Positions 34,956 through 43,246 of a stretch of DNA of 64,000 bases are shown piece by piece (positions within the stretch are counted from its first letter, which is position 1; every line of letters starts with the position of its first letter). The stretch covers positions 124,001 to 188,000 of the forward strand of contig NZ_CAJZAR010000049.1 in NCBI RefSeq assembly GCF_914484835.1, read 5' to 3'. Both the position numbers and the translations under genes were made by a program. The DNA is from Paraburkholderia tropica (GTDB lineage Bacteria; Pseudomonadota; Gammaproteobacteria; Burkholderiales; Burkholderiaceae). The notes beneath the pieces are model-generated. The model ran no database searches. It saw only the letters and a program-made list of their open reading frames with translations, and was not told the DNA's origin.

Positions 34956-35453
34956 TTAGCGCACCGGCAGGGCGGCGAGCTTGCTGACCGTATCGGCGCA
35001 GGCGTGCGCGGCTTCCGCGCCCTTCACGACGAAGTGCTCGCGGAAATACTTCACGTGTTCTTCGCCGTGGAAATGATGCGGCGTGAGCACGACCGAAAAC
35101 ACCGGCGTGCCGGTTTCCAGCTGCACTTGCATCAGGCCGTCGATCACGGCCGTCGCGACGAAATCGTGACGATAGATGCCGCCGTCCACCACGAGGCCCG
35201 CCGCGACGATGCCGGCGTAGCGGCCCGTTTGCGCGAGGCGCTTGGCGTGCAGCGGGATTTCGAAGGCGCCGGGCACTTCGTAGAGATCGACGTCGTCGGC
35301 GCTATAGCCGTACTTCTGGATCGACTGCACGAAGGAATGCTTCGCCTGATCGACGATGTCGCGATGCCAGCAAGCCTGGATGAAAGCGAGACGCGGACGG
35401 TTGTCGGCGGAGGCAGCGACGGCCTGGGATTCGATGTTGCTAGAGATGTTCAT
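34956..35453 (-). CDS. ribH: 6,7-dimethyl-8-ribityllumazine synthase, type II
   Basis: A 165-residue lumazine synthase, the penultimate enzyme of riboflavin synthesis. It condenses 5-amino-6-ribitylaminouracil with 3,4-dihydroxy-2-butanone 4-phosphate. Recognisable blocks are FIQACWHRDIVDQA, VPGAFEIPLHAKRLA and the histidine-rich VLTPHHFHGEEH. The variant GLVVDGGIYRHDFVA is typical of the RibH2 type found in Burkholderia, Brucella and rhizobia. An FMN riboswitch lies 80 bp upstream, so expression should fall when flavin is plentiful. It is monocistronic and convergent with the polyol operon. Confidence 0.9.
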   Translation of the reverse strand: MNISSNIESQAVAASADNRPRLAFIQACWHRDIVDQAKHSFVQSIQKYGYSADDVDLYEVPGAFEIPLHAKRLAQTGRYAGIVAAGLVVDGGIYRHDFVATAVIDGLMQVQLETGTPVFSVVLTPHHFHGEEHVKYFREHFVVKGAEAAHACADTVSKLAALPVR

Positions 35454-35532
35454 GGACTTCAGCCTGTTTTGTGTGAACAGGGCGAAGGACGGCCGCGCCT
35501 CTCGCGAGACGCGAAAATGCGCGGGCCATCCT

Positions 35533-35689
35533 GTTCTCTTTCATCCGGACTATACCGTCGGCCCCGGAATCCAACCGGGTCTGCTGACCTCTGCGATCGC
35601 GTCAAGCAGGTTGCGATGGCAGAGCGCTCGCGGGCTACGTCGTATTGGACGATTACCGCCGGTGGGGAATCTCACCCCGCCCCGAGAAC
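35533..35689 (-). promoter_or_regulatory. FMN riboswitch (RFN element) upstream of ribH
   Basis: On the minus strand the leader runs from GTTCTCGGGGCGGGGTGAG, through TTCCCCACCGGCGGTAAT and GAGGTCAGCAGACC, to GACGGTATAGTCCGGATG and closes with GAGAAC pairing to GTTCTC. All conserved RFN blocks are present in order. Between the aptamer and the ATG a long GC-rich stem (GGATGGCCCGCGC with GCGCGGCCGTCC) lacks a following U-run, which suggests translational rather than transcriptional control. Confidence 0.95.
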
Positions 35690-35922
35690 GTGTTCGTGAG
35701 CATGCTTATTCACGAACGGGTTGTACGGTAGCACGAATCAGCCGTTTGTGCACAGCCGCAAACAGCCTGAGTTTCCCTTCTAAATCTGGCACTGAATTCA
35801 ATGCCGACGCCATGCTGGCGGTTGCGGCAGTCGAGCAGACAAGGAGCGAATGCAATGAAGCATGAGCGTGATTTGAGCGTCGGGCGGCGGGTGGGCATGG
35901 CCGTGACGAACGGGGCCTCGTC

Positions 35923-36423
35923 ATGGCGTCCGTGAACCGTCGTCGCGCGCCGGGACGCGGCGTGGGCGGACCGCCGCGCTGGTCGAAGCAATGGCTGCTG
36001 CCGATGCCGCACGAGTCGGTGCGCAGCCTGTCGCTGAATGCGCATCTCGCGCTGGAAGCGTGCCGTGCGGAACGCGGCAATCAGCACATGCTCAACGAAC
36101 TCACGCGCCTGACCTACCTGTCGTTCTTCATGTGGGAAGCGGGCGTGGGCCACGCGCAAGCGTGCGTCTATGCGGAAGTGGAGGAGGTACTCAACGTGAC
36201 GGTCGAGCATGCGGTGCGCAGCGGGCAATGGATCGTGAGCGCCGATGACGTTGCTGCGATCGAGGCCTTGCTCAAGGTGTACGACGAACAGTTGTCGTCT
36301 GTGACTGCGCGAGTTTACTGCGATGCCGTTCAGCGGTTGGACAGGCTGCTCGCAACGCCGCAAACGGTATCGCCGCTTGTACGCAAGATGCCGCGCGAAA
36401 CCGTTTCCGATATCAGTATGTAG
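35923..36423 (+). CDS. Conserved-looking hypothetical protein, possibly Burkholderiales-specific
   Basis: A 166-residue protein that I do not recognise firmly. A basic N-terminus (VNRRRAPGRG) is followed by a mostly alpha-helical body with SLNAHLALEACRAERGNQHMLNELTRLTYLSFFMWEAG, which looks like a structured domain. Codon usage has normal third-position G/C bias. Similar short Burkholderia proteins are sometimes labelled Fis-family, but I see no clear Fis helix-turn-helix. The ATG at 35923 has a weak GGGGC upstream. Its last 94 bp overlap the convergent LysE-family gene. It follows 233 bp without recognisable features after the riboswitch. Confidence 0.6.
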   Translation: MASVNRRRAPGRGVGGPPRWSKQWLLPMPHESVRSLSLNAHLALEACRAERGNQHMLNELTRLTYLSFFMWEAGVGHAQACVYAEVEEVLNVTVEHAVRSGQWIVSADDVAAIEALLKVYDEQLSSVTARVYCDAVQRLDRLLATPQTVSPLVRKMPRETVSDISM

Positions 36424-37055
36424 GCATCCTGACGAATCTGGCGAACGGCATGGCGGATGCCCAATGCGATGATCAGGCCGCCGCACGCGATATCGATCCA
36501 GGCCTTCGCGCGCCGATACGCTGCCGCAATCGACGCATGCGAGAGCACGAGCGCGACCGCGCCGTACCAGCAGCTCGACGTGGCGCCGACGGTGGCAAGC
36601 ATGGCAACGAAGGTCGGCGCGGAAACGTGGGCGGGCGCCGCCGAGGAAAATACGGCCGCGTAGAAGGCGATCGACTTCGGATTCGCGATGTTCGTCGCGA
36701 TGCCTTGTATGAAGGCGTTTTTGGAAAGCGGTGATGTCTTCGCAGGAGGCGCGGCGACAGTGTTCGTGCGGGCCGACACAACGAGCTTCAGGCCAAACCA
36801 GATCAGGTAAGCCGCGCCGACCAGCCTGACGCTCAAGGCGAGCCACGGGAACATCGCGAACACGAGTCCGATGCCGAAGATGGCGCACGTCGCCCAGAAC
36901 AGATTCACAGTCACGATGCCCGCGACCAGCGCGAGCGCATCCGGGCGTCTGCCCGCGACCGCCCTGTGCGCTACGGCGACGAAGTTGGGGCCCGGCGTGA
37001 CGACACCCGCCACGTAGACAGAAAAGACCGCCGCGACCGCAGACGAATCAACCAT
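36330..37055 (-). CDS. LysE/RhtB family amino-acid exporter
   Basis: A 241-residue inner-membrane exporter with about six helices. The N-terminal VTPGPNFVAVAHRAVAGRRPDALALVAG is the LysE signature, and NPKSIAFYAAVFS is the second conserved block. These proteins export amino acids or homoserine lactones. The ATG at 37055 follows GAGG; an upstream ATG adds 14 unlikely residues. The protein is some 25-30 residues longer than usual because its C-terminus (about ISETVSRGILRTSG onward) runs antisense through the end of the hypothetical gene. It is divergent from a DeoR regulator. Confidence 0.87.
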   Translation of the reverse strand: MVDSSAVAAVFSVYVAGVVTPGPNFVAVAHRAVAGRRPDALALVAGIVTVNLFWATCAIFGIGLVFAMFPWLALSVRLVGAAYLIWFGLKLVVSARTNTVAAPPAKTSPLSKNAFIQGIATNIANPKSIAFYAAVFSSAAPAHVSAPTFVAMLATVGATSSCWYGAVALVLSHASIAAAYRRAKAWIDIACGGLIIALGIRHAVRQIRQDAYILISETVSRGILRTSGDTVCGVASSLSNR

Positions 37056-37228
37056 GGTAAGCCTCGGTAAGGGGTGGCTGCGCACAGCCGGGAACATCGA
37101 CGCACGCTATTCTGACGTAATCCGCTTGCGTGCGCTGATGGCGAATGCGCCCGTCTGCCGATTCGACAGAAACCTCCCCCCGTGCTACCGTGCAGGCTCG
37201 TGAAATTACAAGAAAATTCGTGCACATC

Positions 37229-37984
37229 ATGCTGACGAGCCAACGCAAGAAAGCGATCCTCGACGCACTCGAACGCGAAGGCCAGGTGCTGGCGGGCGAG
37301 TTGAGCGCGGCATTCGGCGTGTCGGAGGACACGGTGCGGCGCGATCTGCGTGAACTGGCCGCCGAAGGGCGTCTGCAGCGCGTGCATGGCGGCGCGCTGC
37401 CGGCGTCGCCGGCCGTCGCGCCGCTCGCGCAGCGTCAGGACATGGACGTGGCCGCGAAGCAGCGCGTCGCGCGCAAGGCCGCCGCGATGATCGAGCGCGG
37501 CCAGGTGGTGATCGTCGACGGCGGGACCACGTCGGCGCTGCTCGTGCAATGCCTCGCGCCCGATCTGGAGGCGACCGTGGTGACGCACAGCCCGAGCGTG
37601 GCCGTCGCGCTGGCGGCGCATCCGTCGATCGAGGTCGTGCTGATCGGCGGGAAGCTCTACAAGCATTCGCTCGTGGCGGTGGGCGCGGCGGCGGTCGAGG
37701 CCATGTCGCACGTGCACGCCGACCTCTACTTCATGGGCGTGACCGGCGTGCATGCGAAGGCGGGCCTGAGCACCGGCGACTTCGAGGAGGCCTACGTCAA
37801 GCGCGCGCTCGCACAGCGCGCGGCGGAAACGGTCGTGCTCGCGTGCGCTTCGAAGCTCAACACGGCGTCGCCGTATCGCATCGGCGAACTCGATCTGGCG
37901 CAGACGCTCATCGTCGAAGCGGGCGCCGACGCGCGGCTCGTGAAGCCGCTCGAAAAGGCCGGATTGACGATCGTGAAGGCGTAG
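37229..37984 (+). CDS. DeoR family transcriptional regulator
   Basis: A 251-residue DeoR/GlpR-type regulator. The helix-turn-helix VLAGELSAAFGVSEDTVRRDLREL at about 20-45 leads into RLQRVHGGALP. The effector domain has IVDGGTTSALLVQ, VVLIGGKLYKHS and DLYFMGVTGVHAKAGLS. The ATG at 37229 gives the canonical MLTSQRKKAILDAL start. It is divergent from the LysE gene across 173 bp and may control it, although DeoR members usually sense sugar phosphates. It is convergent with cytochrome b561. Confidence 0.88.
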   Translation: MLTSQRKKAILDALEREGQVLAGELSAAFGVSEDTVRRDLRELAAEGRLQRVHGGALPASPAVAPLAQRQDMDVAAKQRVARKAAAMIERGQVVIVDGGTTSALLVQCLAPDLEATVVTHSPSVAVALAAHPSIEVVLIGGKLYKHSLVAVGAAAVEAMSHVHADLYFMGVTGVHAKAGLSTGDFEEAYVKRALAQRAAETVVLACASKLNTASPYRIGELDLAQTLIVEAGADARLVKPLEKAGLTIVKA

Positions 37985-38025
37985 CGCGCGGCGCGACTCA
38001 AGCGGCGGTAGTGGTGTTGGTGGCG

Positions 38026-38568
38026 TTAGAGCGACATGCGCTGCAACACGCGGTCGCCGAGCACGAAGCGATGATAGAGCGCGCCCGCCACATGCAGGAC
38101 GATCAAGCCGAACAGCACCCACGCGAGCACGCCGTGGACGTCGCCCATCGCATGACCGAATGACGAGCCTTGCGCGGCCAGCGCGGGCAAGGGCGCAAGG
38201 CCGGCGAGTTCGACCGTCCACGCGCGCGACGACGCATTGATCCAGCCGAGCAGCGGCACCGCGAACAACAGCACATAGAGTGCGCCGTGCGTGAGCGCGG
38301 AGACGGCGCGCATCCACGCGGGCAGGCGCGCCGAGAAATCGTCGCGCGGCGGACGGTGCGTCGCGCGCCACAACAGGCGGCACACCATTGCCGCGAGCAG
38401 TGCGCTGCCGACACCGAGATGCCACGCGATCTCGCCAACGGGCTGCGTGTCGCGATGCACGTCGGGCATGGTCCAGCCGATCACGAACTGCGCCGCCACG
38501 AGCAGCACGACGAGCCAGTGAAGCAGACGGGCGACGAGGTCGTAACGCGCGTGAGTGTCGGCGTGCAT
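38026..38568 (-). CDS. Cytochrome b561 family protein
   Basis: A 180-residue membrane cytochrome with four helices. Haem-ligand histidines are seen in LLHWLVVLLVAAQFVIGW, IAWHLGVGSALL, LTHGALYVLL and VHGVLAWVLFGLIVLHV, the usual arrangement for two b haems in bacterial b561. It transfers electrons across the inner membrane, possibly to oxygen or superoxide. The ATG at 38568 follows AAGGAG by a good spacing. No operon partner is next to it. Confidence 0.9.
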   Translation of the reverse strand: MHADTHARYDLVARLLHWLVVLLVAAQFVIGWTMPDVHRDTQPVGEIAWHLGVGSALLAAMVCRLLWRATHRPPRDDFSARLPAWMRAVSALTHGALYVLLFAVPLLGWINASSRAWTVELAGLAPLPALAAQGSSFGHAMGDVHGVLAWVLFGLIVLHVAGALYHRFVLGDRVLQRMSL

Positions 38569-38827
38569 GAGGTCTCCTTGGGTCGATAAAAAAACAGTCA
38601 AAACCGCGATTTTAGGAAACCGAAACTTAGCGGAACATTAAGGCGTGAATAAGTCGCTGGCCGAAGGTTTCGCGGACGTTTGCAAGCTGCATGGCCGTCA
38701 TCGTCGGCTTCCGCATCGGCTTCCTCATCGACGTGCGTGTCGAGCCGTTTTTTTATGCGCTAAGATCGGATAAACACGGACTTACGCCCAATAAAACCAC
38801 GCTCGAACCACACGATCGATAACGTCC

Positions 38828-39415
38828 ATGAAAGACAAGCTCAGCAGCGATCTGATCGTCGCCTCGGCGCATTTGTCGCCCGATGCGATTTTCCTCGTCG
38901 ATGAGAAAGGGCGCATCCGCCATGTAAGCGCTGCCTGCGAATCCATTTTCGGCTATGTGCCGCGCGATTTCACCGATCAATTCATTATCGACTTCGTGGT
39001 GCCCGAGGATCAGGACGCCACGCGCAAGGAAGCGAAGGAAGTGCTGGCGGGACGCAAGCGCGTCGGTTTCGAAAACCGCTACCGGCATAGCGATGGCAGC
39101 GACGTGTCGATCTCGTGGTCCGCGCATTGGCTCGCGCGCGAGCGGCTGCGCGTGGGCGTGGCGCGCGACGTGACTTCGCTTCGGCGACCCGATCACACCG
39201 CGCCGCTGCTCGCGATGCTCGCGCCGCACGAGCGGCGCGTGGTCGAGTTGCTGCTGACCGAAGCCACGGAAAAGCAGATCGCCGAACGTCTGGGGCTGGC
39301 CGTATCCACCACGCATTCCTATATCACGGGAATATTTCGCAAATATGGCGTGCGCGGCCGCGCGGGTTTGATGAGTCTGTGGCTCAAACATCTATCCGGC
39401 GCGAATCTGCTTTGA
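38828..39415 (+). CDS. PAS domain-containing LuxR-type regulator
   Basis: A 195-residue protein with one PAS domain (about 10-120; DAIFLVDEKGRIRHVSAACESIFGY) and a C-terminal LuxR/FixJ-type helix-turn-helix (about 130-190; LAPHERRVVELLLTEATEKQIAERL, SYITGIFRKYGVRGRAGLM). No histidine kinase or receiver domain is attached or adjacent, so it is probably a one-component sensor of a small ligand or redox signal. There is no obvious Shine-Dalgarno. It is divergent from cytochrome b561 across 259 bp of AT-richer DNA, which would fit regulation of that gene. Confidence 0.82.
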   Translation: MKDKLSSDLIVASAHLSPDAIFLVDEKGRIRHVSAACESIFGYVPRDFTDQFIIDFVVPEDQDATRKEAKEVLAGRKRVGFENRYRHSDGSDVSISWSAHWLARERLRVGVARDVTSLRRPDHTAPLLAMLAPHERRVVELLLTEATEKQIAERLGLAVSTTHSYITGIFRKYGVRGRAGLMSLWLKHLSGANLL

Positions 39416-39422
39416 CGAACCG

Positions 39423-39710
39423 CTAGCGGGACTGGGTTCTGGAGGCGGCTTCGGAAGCCGTGTCTGAAGCGGCGCCGCCGTTCATCGCAAGCAGGCCGTC
39501 CAGAAGGCGCTGAACGCGCGCGCGATGCGCCGGCAGCAGGCCGGGCGTGGCGTAAAGATGCATCAACCGTTGACGCCAGTAGCGCTGGTCGAAGATCGTG
39601 CAGTCGACGTCGATCGACAGCGCCCGTTCGAGATGCGCGAGGGCGGCGTCGATCGTCTTCGCGCAATACGGCGCCATGCCGGGCTCCTGTCCGGTTGCCT
39701 GCGCTTTCAT
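39423..39710 (-). CDS. Small hypothetical protein
   Basis: A 95-residue protein of unknown function. The central part is helical (TIDAALAHLERALSIDVDCTIFDQRYWRQRLMHLYATPGL), with a conserved look of alternating hydrophobics. The C-terminal tail is low-complexity Ala/Ser/Thr. The ATG at 39710 has GAGA upstream; an in-frame extension upstream is less convincing. It is convergent with the PAS-LuxR gene, with only 7 bp between stops. Nothing else in its context hints at a job. Confidence 0.5.
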   Translation of the reverse strand: MKAQATGQEPGMAPYCAKTIDAALAHLERALSIDVDCTIFDQRYWRQRLMHLYATPGLLPAHRARVQRLLDGLLAMNGGAASDTASEAASRTQSR

Positions 39711-40569
39711 TGGGAATCTCTCAGGTTGCTGCGGCGTGTTCGGTTTGTTGCGCCCGTGGCCGACTGCCGTGCCGCGAAGCGCCTGGTTCGCCTGCTTGTA
39801 AGCTGATGGTAGCGAAGCTGTCAGACGGCTCATACCCTGCTAATCAGAGGGGTGGTTCGGCGGCGTCGAGCGCATTCATCATGCCGAATAATTACTTTGG
39901 AATCCGTAGCATCGACGAAAAATTTAGAGCATCGATAAAAACAATTCGTGTTACGAAGTAAAAGAGAAATTCAGCGCTTTCAAACCGTCGATACGCGATC
40001 AATGACGAATGTTTTACGGCTGGCAATGTCCGATCGGTAAAAATCGACTAATGCACCAATATGTTGCGTTTTAAATAGCTCGCACCAATTTGATTCATTT
40101 CACTTAAACTGAAATCAAATAGAAATGTTCATTCTGGTTTTTGTAAGTTATTCGACTTCCTGCATTTAAATTTAAAGTGGGTCAATATCCAGGACGCGCT
40201 CTGGGTGGTATTTCTGGCGATTTAGAGTGATTTTTCTAATTTCGGTAATCTCCCATCAAAAAAAGTTTACTGAGCCTTTTTTTACTTGCTATCGTTCAGT
40301 CCGCCACACGCGTCATGAGTTTCGACACACGATTGTCACCGCGCCATGCGAGGCGCGGCTGTCGAAGCGCCTGAAATGACGCGATGCCGTAGACAGCTTC
40401 CGTGCCAGTGCATGAATCGGGTTTGCCGCGACGGTTCCCGATGCAATCCATGCCATTCGGACTGCGAAAGAAACACCTGACTTGATGCGACGCGTCGCGC
40501 CGGACTTGCGGCCAGCGTCGCTGCACAGCGGAAAGTGGGCGCAAGGCGCCCGAGGGAGCGAAGGTGGTG
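39711..40569. other. Long AT-rich non-coding region upstream of the TonB operon
   Basis: About 860 bp without a credible gene. Roughly 39870-40300 is clearly AT-rich (near 60% A+T by eye) against a 35% background. It contains TTTAAATTTAAA at 40165-40176 (a perfect palindrome), ATTTCA-CTTAAAC-TGAAAT near 40100, and AAAAAAAG paired with CTTTTTTT at 40258-40283. It may hold promoters, nucleoid-protein sites or an unannotated small RNA. No open frame there has normal codon use. Confidence 0.6.
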
Positions 40570-41304
40570 ATGAAAGGGGAAGTCGCTTTGCAATCGGCGC
40601 AATCGGTGGAGTCGGTGGAATCGGCGGGCGCCGCGCTGCAACGGCCCGCGCGGCCTCGCGAGTTCGGCCGCAAGCAGCAGAACCCGGTGCGCCGTTTCGG
40701 CGGCATCGCGATCGTCCTGCTGCTGCACATCGTGCTGATCTACGCGTTGATCAACGGCCTCGCGACCAAGGTCGTGCAGGTCATTCAGCATCCGATCGAA
40801 ACGAAGATCATCGAGCCGGTGAAGCCGCCGCCTCCGCCGCCGTTGCCGACCGTGCAGCTGCCGCCGCCGAAGTTCACGCCGCCGCCGCCGCCGTTCGTGC
40901 CGCCGCCCGAGGTGCCGGTGCAGGCGCCGCCGCAGGCGACCATCACGCATGCGCCGACGCCGGTGCAGAGCGCGCCGGTCACGGCGCCGCCCGCGCCGCC
41001 TGCGCCCGTGACGGCCCCGGCCAAGCCGGTGAGCCACGAAGTGGGCGTGGTGTGCCCGAACTCGGACCAGATCCGTTCGTCGATCAAGTATCCGCAGGAA
41101 GCGCAGGAAAACAACGTGACCGGCGACGTGATGATCGAGTTCGTCGTCGACGCGCAAGGCCATATCACGAACGAGCGCGTGGCGAAGTCCGCCGACGACG
41201 ACAGCCTCGATCGTGCGGCATTCAACGCGGTGAAGCAGTTCAATTGCATTTCGCAGGGGCAGCCGGTCCGCGTGCAGGTGCCGTTCTCGTTCAACCTCAA
41301 CTGA
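40570..41304 (+). CDS. tonB: TonB family energy transducer
   Basis: A 244-residue TonB protein. A cytoplasmic N-terminus is followed by one membrane helix (about residues 44-62; GGIAIVLLLHIVLIYALI). A long Pro-rich spacer (PPPPPPLPTVQLPPPKF) crosses the periplasm, and a C-terminal TonB domain follows (YPQEAQENNVTGDVMIEFVVDAQGHI). It transmits proton-motive force from ExbBD to outer-membrane receptors. I chose the ATG at 40570; GTGs at 40564 and 40567 are also in frame, and the GGGAG at 40554-40558 fits either. It heads the tonB-exbB-exbD-exbD-TPR operon. Confidence 0.92.
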   Translation: MKGEVALQSAQSVESVESAGAALQRPARPREFGRKQQNPVRRFGGIAIVLLLHIVLIYALINGLATKVVQVIQHPIETKIIEPVKPPPPPPLPTVQLPPPKFTPPPPPFVPPPEVPVQAPPQATITHAPTPVQSAPVTAPPAPPAPVTAPAKPVSHEVGVVCPNSDQIRSSIKYPQEAQENNVTGDVMIEFVVDAQGHITNERVAKSADDDSLDRAAFNAVKQFNCISQGQPVRVQVPFSFNLN

Positions 41305-41378
41305 GGCGCGGGCGGCAGCATTCGGGTGGCGATTCATTAGTCACGATTCACAAGTTCAACGATTGAACTGGAGCAGGC

Positions 41379-42299
41379 ATGAAGAAGCGTTCTTTCGCCG
41401 CACTGGCGGCCAGCATGTTGTTCGCCGTAGCCACGGTCGACACCTTTGTTGCACCTACGCTCGCCAATGCGCAAGCAAGCGACGCGAGCGCCACGGCCTC
41501 GGCCAGCGCAACCGCAAGCGCGACGGCCATGAGCGCCGCGGCGCCTGCGCCGGTCCCGGCAGCCGACCAGCCGCCGCCGCCGCCCGCCACGTCCGAGACC
41601 GTGAGCAACCCGTACGGCCTCGGCGCGCTGTGGAAAAACGGCGACTTCGTCGCGCGCTTCGTGCTGCTGCTGCTCGTGATCATGTCGATGGGCAGCTGGT
41701 ACATCATGATCACCAAGTTCATCGAGCAGGCCCGCGCGAACCGCCGCGCCAAATCGGCCGACGATCAGCTCTGGAACGCGCCCACGCTCGCCGACGGCGC
41801 GAAGCAGCTCGAAGAAACCTCGCCGTTCCGCTTCATCGCCGAAACGGCCATCGAAGCGGGCGAGCATCACGACGAAGCGCTGCTCGAAGCGGTCGACCGC
41901 AACACGTGGATCGACGTCTCGGTCGAGCGCGCCATCACCAACGTCTCGAACCGTCTGCAGGACGGCCTCGCCTTCCTCGGCACGGTCGGCTCCACGGCGC
42001 CGTTCGTCGGTCTGTTCGGCACGGTCTGGGGCATCTATCACGCGCTGACCGCCATCGGCATCGCGGGCCAGGCGTCGATCGACAAGGTCGCGGGTCCGGT
42101 CGGCGAAGCGCTGATCATGACGGCCATCGGCCTCGCGGTCGCGGTGCCGGCGGTGCTCGGCTACAACTTCCTCGTGCGTCGTAACAAGGCCGTGATGGAG
42201 CGCGTGCGCGCCTTCGGCGCCCAGTTGCATGCGGTCCTGCTCGCCGGTGGCAAGCGTCGCGCGCAGGCCGCGTCGCGCGCCGTCGCGATGGCCGAATAA
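41379..42299 (+). CDS. exbB: ExbB/MotA-TolQ proton channel protein
   Basis: A 306-residue ExbB with three transmembrane helices. Notable blocks are DFVARFVLLLLVIMSMGSWYIMITK (TM1) and STAPFVGLFGTVWGIYHAL plus LIMTAIGLAVAVPAVLGYN (TM2-3). An extra N-terminal extension of about 75 residues, with a signal-like segment and an Ala/Ser/Pro-rich linker (ATASASATASATAMS), precedes the core, as in the long ExbB type. It forms the proton channel that drives TonB. A Shine-Dalgarno (TGGAGCAGGC) precedes the ATG. Confidence 0.92.
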   Translation: MKKRSFAALAASMLFAVATVDTFVAPTLANAQASDASATASASATASATAMSAAAPAPVPAADQPPPPPATSETVSNPYGLGALWKNGDFVARFVLLLLVIMSMGSWYIMITKFIEQARANRRAKSADDQLWNAPTLADGAKQLEETSPFRFIAETAIEAGEHHDEALLEAVDRNTWIDVSVERAITNVSNRLQDGLAFLGTVGSTAPFVGLFGTVWGIYHALTAIGIAGQASIDKVAGPVGEALIMTAIGLAVAVPAVLGYNFLVRRNKAVMERVRAFGAQLHAVLLAGGKRRAQAASRAVAMAE

Positions 42300-42320
42300 C
42301 TCTGTCGAGCGAGGTACGCC

Positions 42321-42746
42321 ATGGCCATGAGCGTGGGGCAGGAAGGCGACGACGACGAAGTCATCTCCGCCATCAATACGACGCCGCTCGTCGACGTGAT
42401 GCTGGTCTTGCTGATCATCTTCCTGATCACGATTCCGGTGGTGACGCACACGGTGCCTGTGCAGCTGCCCAAGCAAACGGTGCAGCCGCTGCAGACCACG
42501 CCGAAAAGCGTCGAGATCGCCATCAATCGCGACGGCAACTTCTTCTGGAACGAGTCGCTCGTCGACGCGCCCACGCTGCTCGAACGCCTGAAAACGGCCT
42601 CGCAGCAGACGCCGCAGCCGGAAGTGCACGTGCGCGGCGATCAGGGCACGCGTTACGAGTTCATCGGCCGCGTGCTCACGTCGTGCGAGCGCGCGGGTAT
42701 CGCGAAGGTGTCGTTCATCACGGAGCCGCCCGCACGCGGCGGCTGA
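42321..42746 (+). CDS. exbD: ExbD biopolymer transport protein (first copy)
   Basis: A 141-residue ExbD. A short cytoplasmic N-terminus with INTTPLVDVMLVLLIIFLIT carries the essential membrane aspartate of the proton pathway, followed by a periplasmic domain (VEIAINRDGNFFWNESLVD). It follows exbB by 21 bp. It is similar in length to the second copy but shares only the membrane motif and the domain pattern. Confidence 0.92.
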   Translation: MAMSVGQEGDDDEVISAINTTPLVDVMLVLLIIFLITIPVVTHTVPVQLPKQTVQPLQTTPKSVEIAINRDGNFFWNESLVDAPTLLERLKTASQQTPQPEVHVRGDQGTRYEFIGRVLTSCERAGIAKVSFITEPPARGG

Positions 42747-42809
42747 GCGCAGCGAGCGGGTTCCATCCGCCCGCTTGAGGGCGGCGGTTTCATAGAGCAG
42801 GGGAAAGTC

Positions 42810-43238
42810 ATGGGTATGAACGTGGGGTCGGGCGGGGGCGGCGAGCCGGAAGTGATGGTGGACATCAACACCACGCCGCTGATCGACGTGATGCTGGTGC
42901 TGCTGATCATGCTGATCATCACCATTCCGATCCAGATGCATTCGATCAAGATGAATCTGCCGGTGGGCAATCCGCCGCCGCCCGCCACGCAGCCGCAGAT
43001 CGTGCAGATCGACATCGACTTCGACGGCACCACGACGTGGAACGGCCAGCCCGTGCCCACCGAGGCGGACCTGGAGTCGCGGCTCGCGCAGGCGGCCGCG
43101 CAGCCCGAGCAGCCCGAGATTCACGTGCGGCCGAACCGGCTCGTGCCGTATCGCGACGTGGCGGCCGTGATGGCCGCGGCGCAGCGCGAGGGCGCGACGA
43201 AGATCGGCCTGATCGGCAACGAACAGTACATGCAGTGA
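42810..43238 (+). CDS. exbD: ExbD biopolymer transport protein (second copy)
   Basis: A 142-residue second ExbD with INTTPLIDVMLVLLIMLIIT and a periplasmic domain (VQIDIDFDGTTTWNGQPV). The key Asp is again kept, so both copies should be active. The 63-bp gap before it contains a modest hairpin (AGCGGG/CCCGCT). Operons with ExbB, two ExbDs and a TPR protein occur in several proteobacteria in dedicated TonB systems. The two ExbDs may form mixed complexes. Confidence 0.9.
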   Translation: MGMNVGSGGGGEPEVMVDINTTPLIDVMLVLLIMLIITIPIQMHSIKMNLPVGNPPPPATQPQIVQIDIDFDGTTTWNGQPVPTEADLESRLAQAAAQPEQPEIHVRPNRLVPYRDVAAVMAAAQREGATKIGLIGNEQYMQ

Positions 43239-43246
43239 GGAACGAC

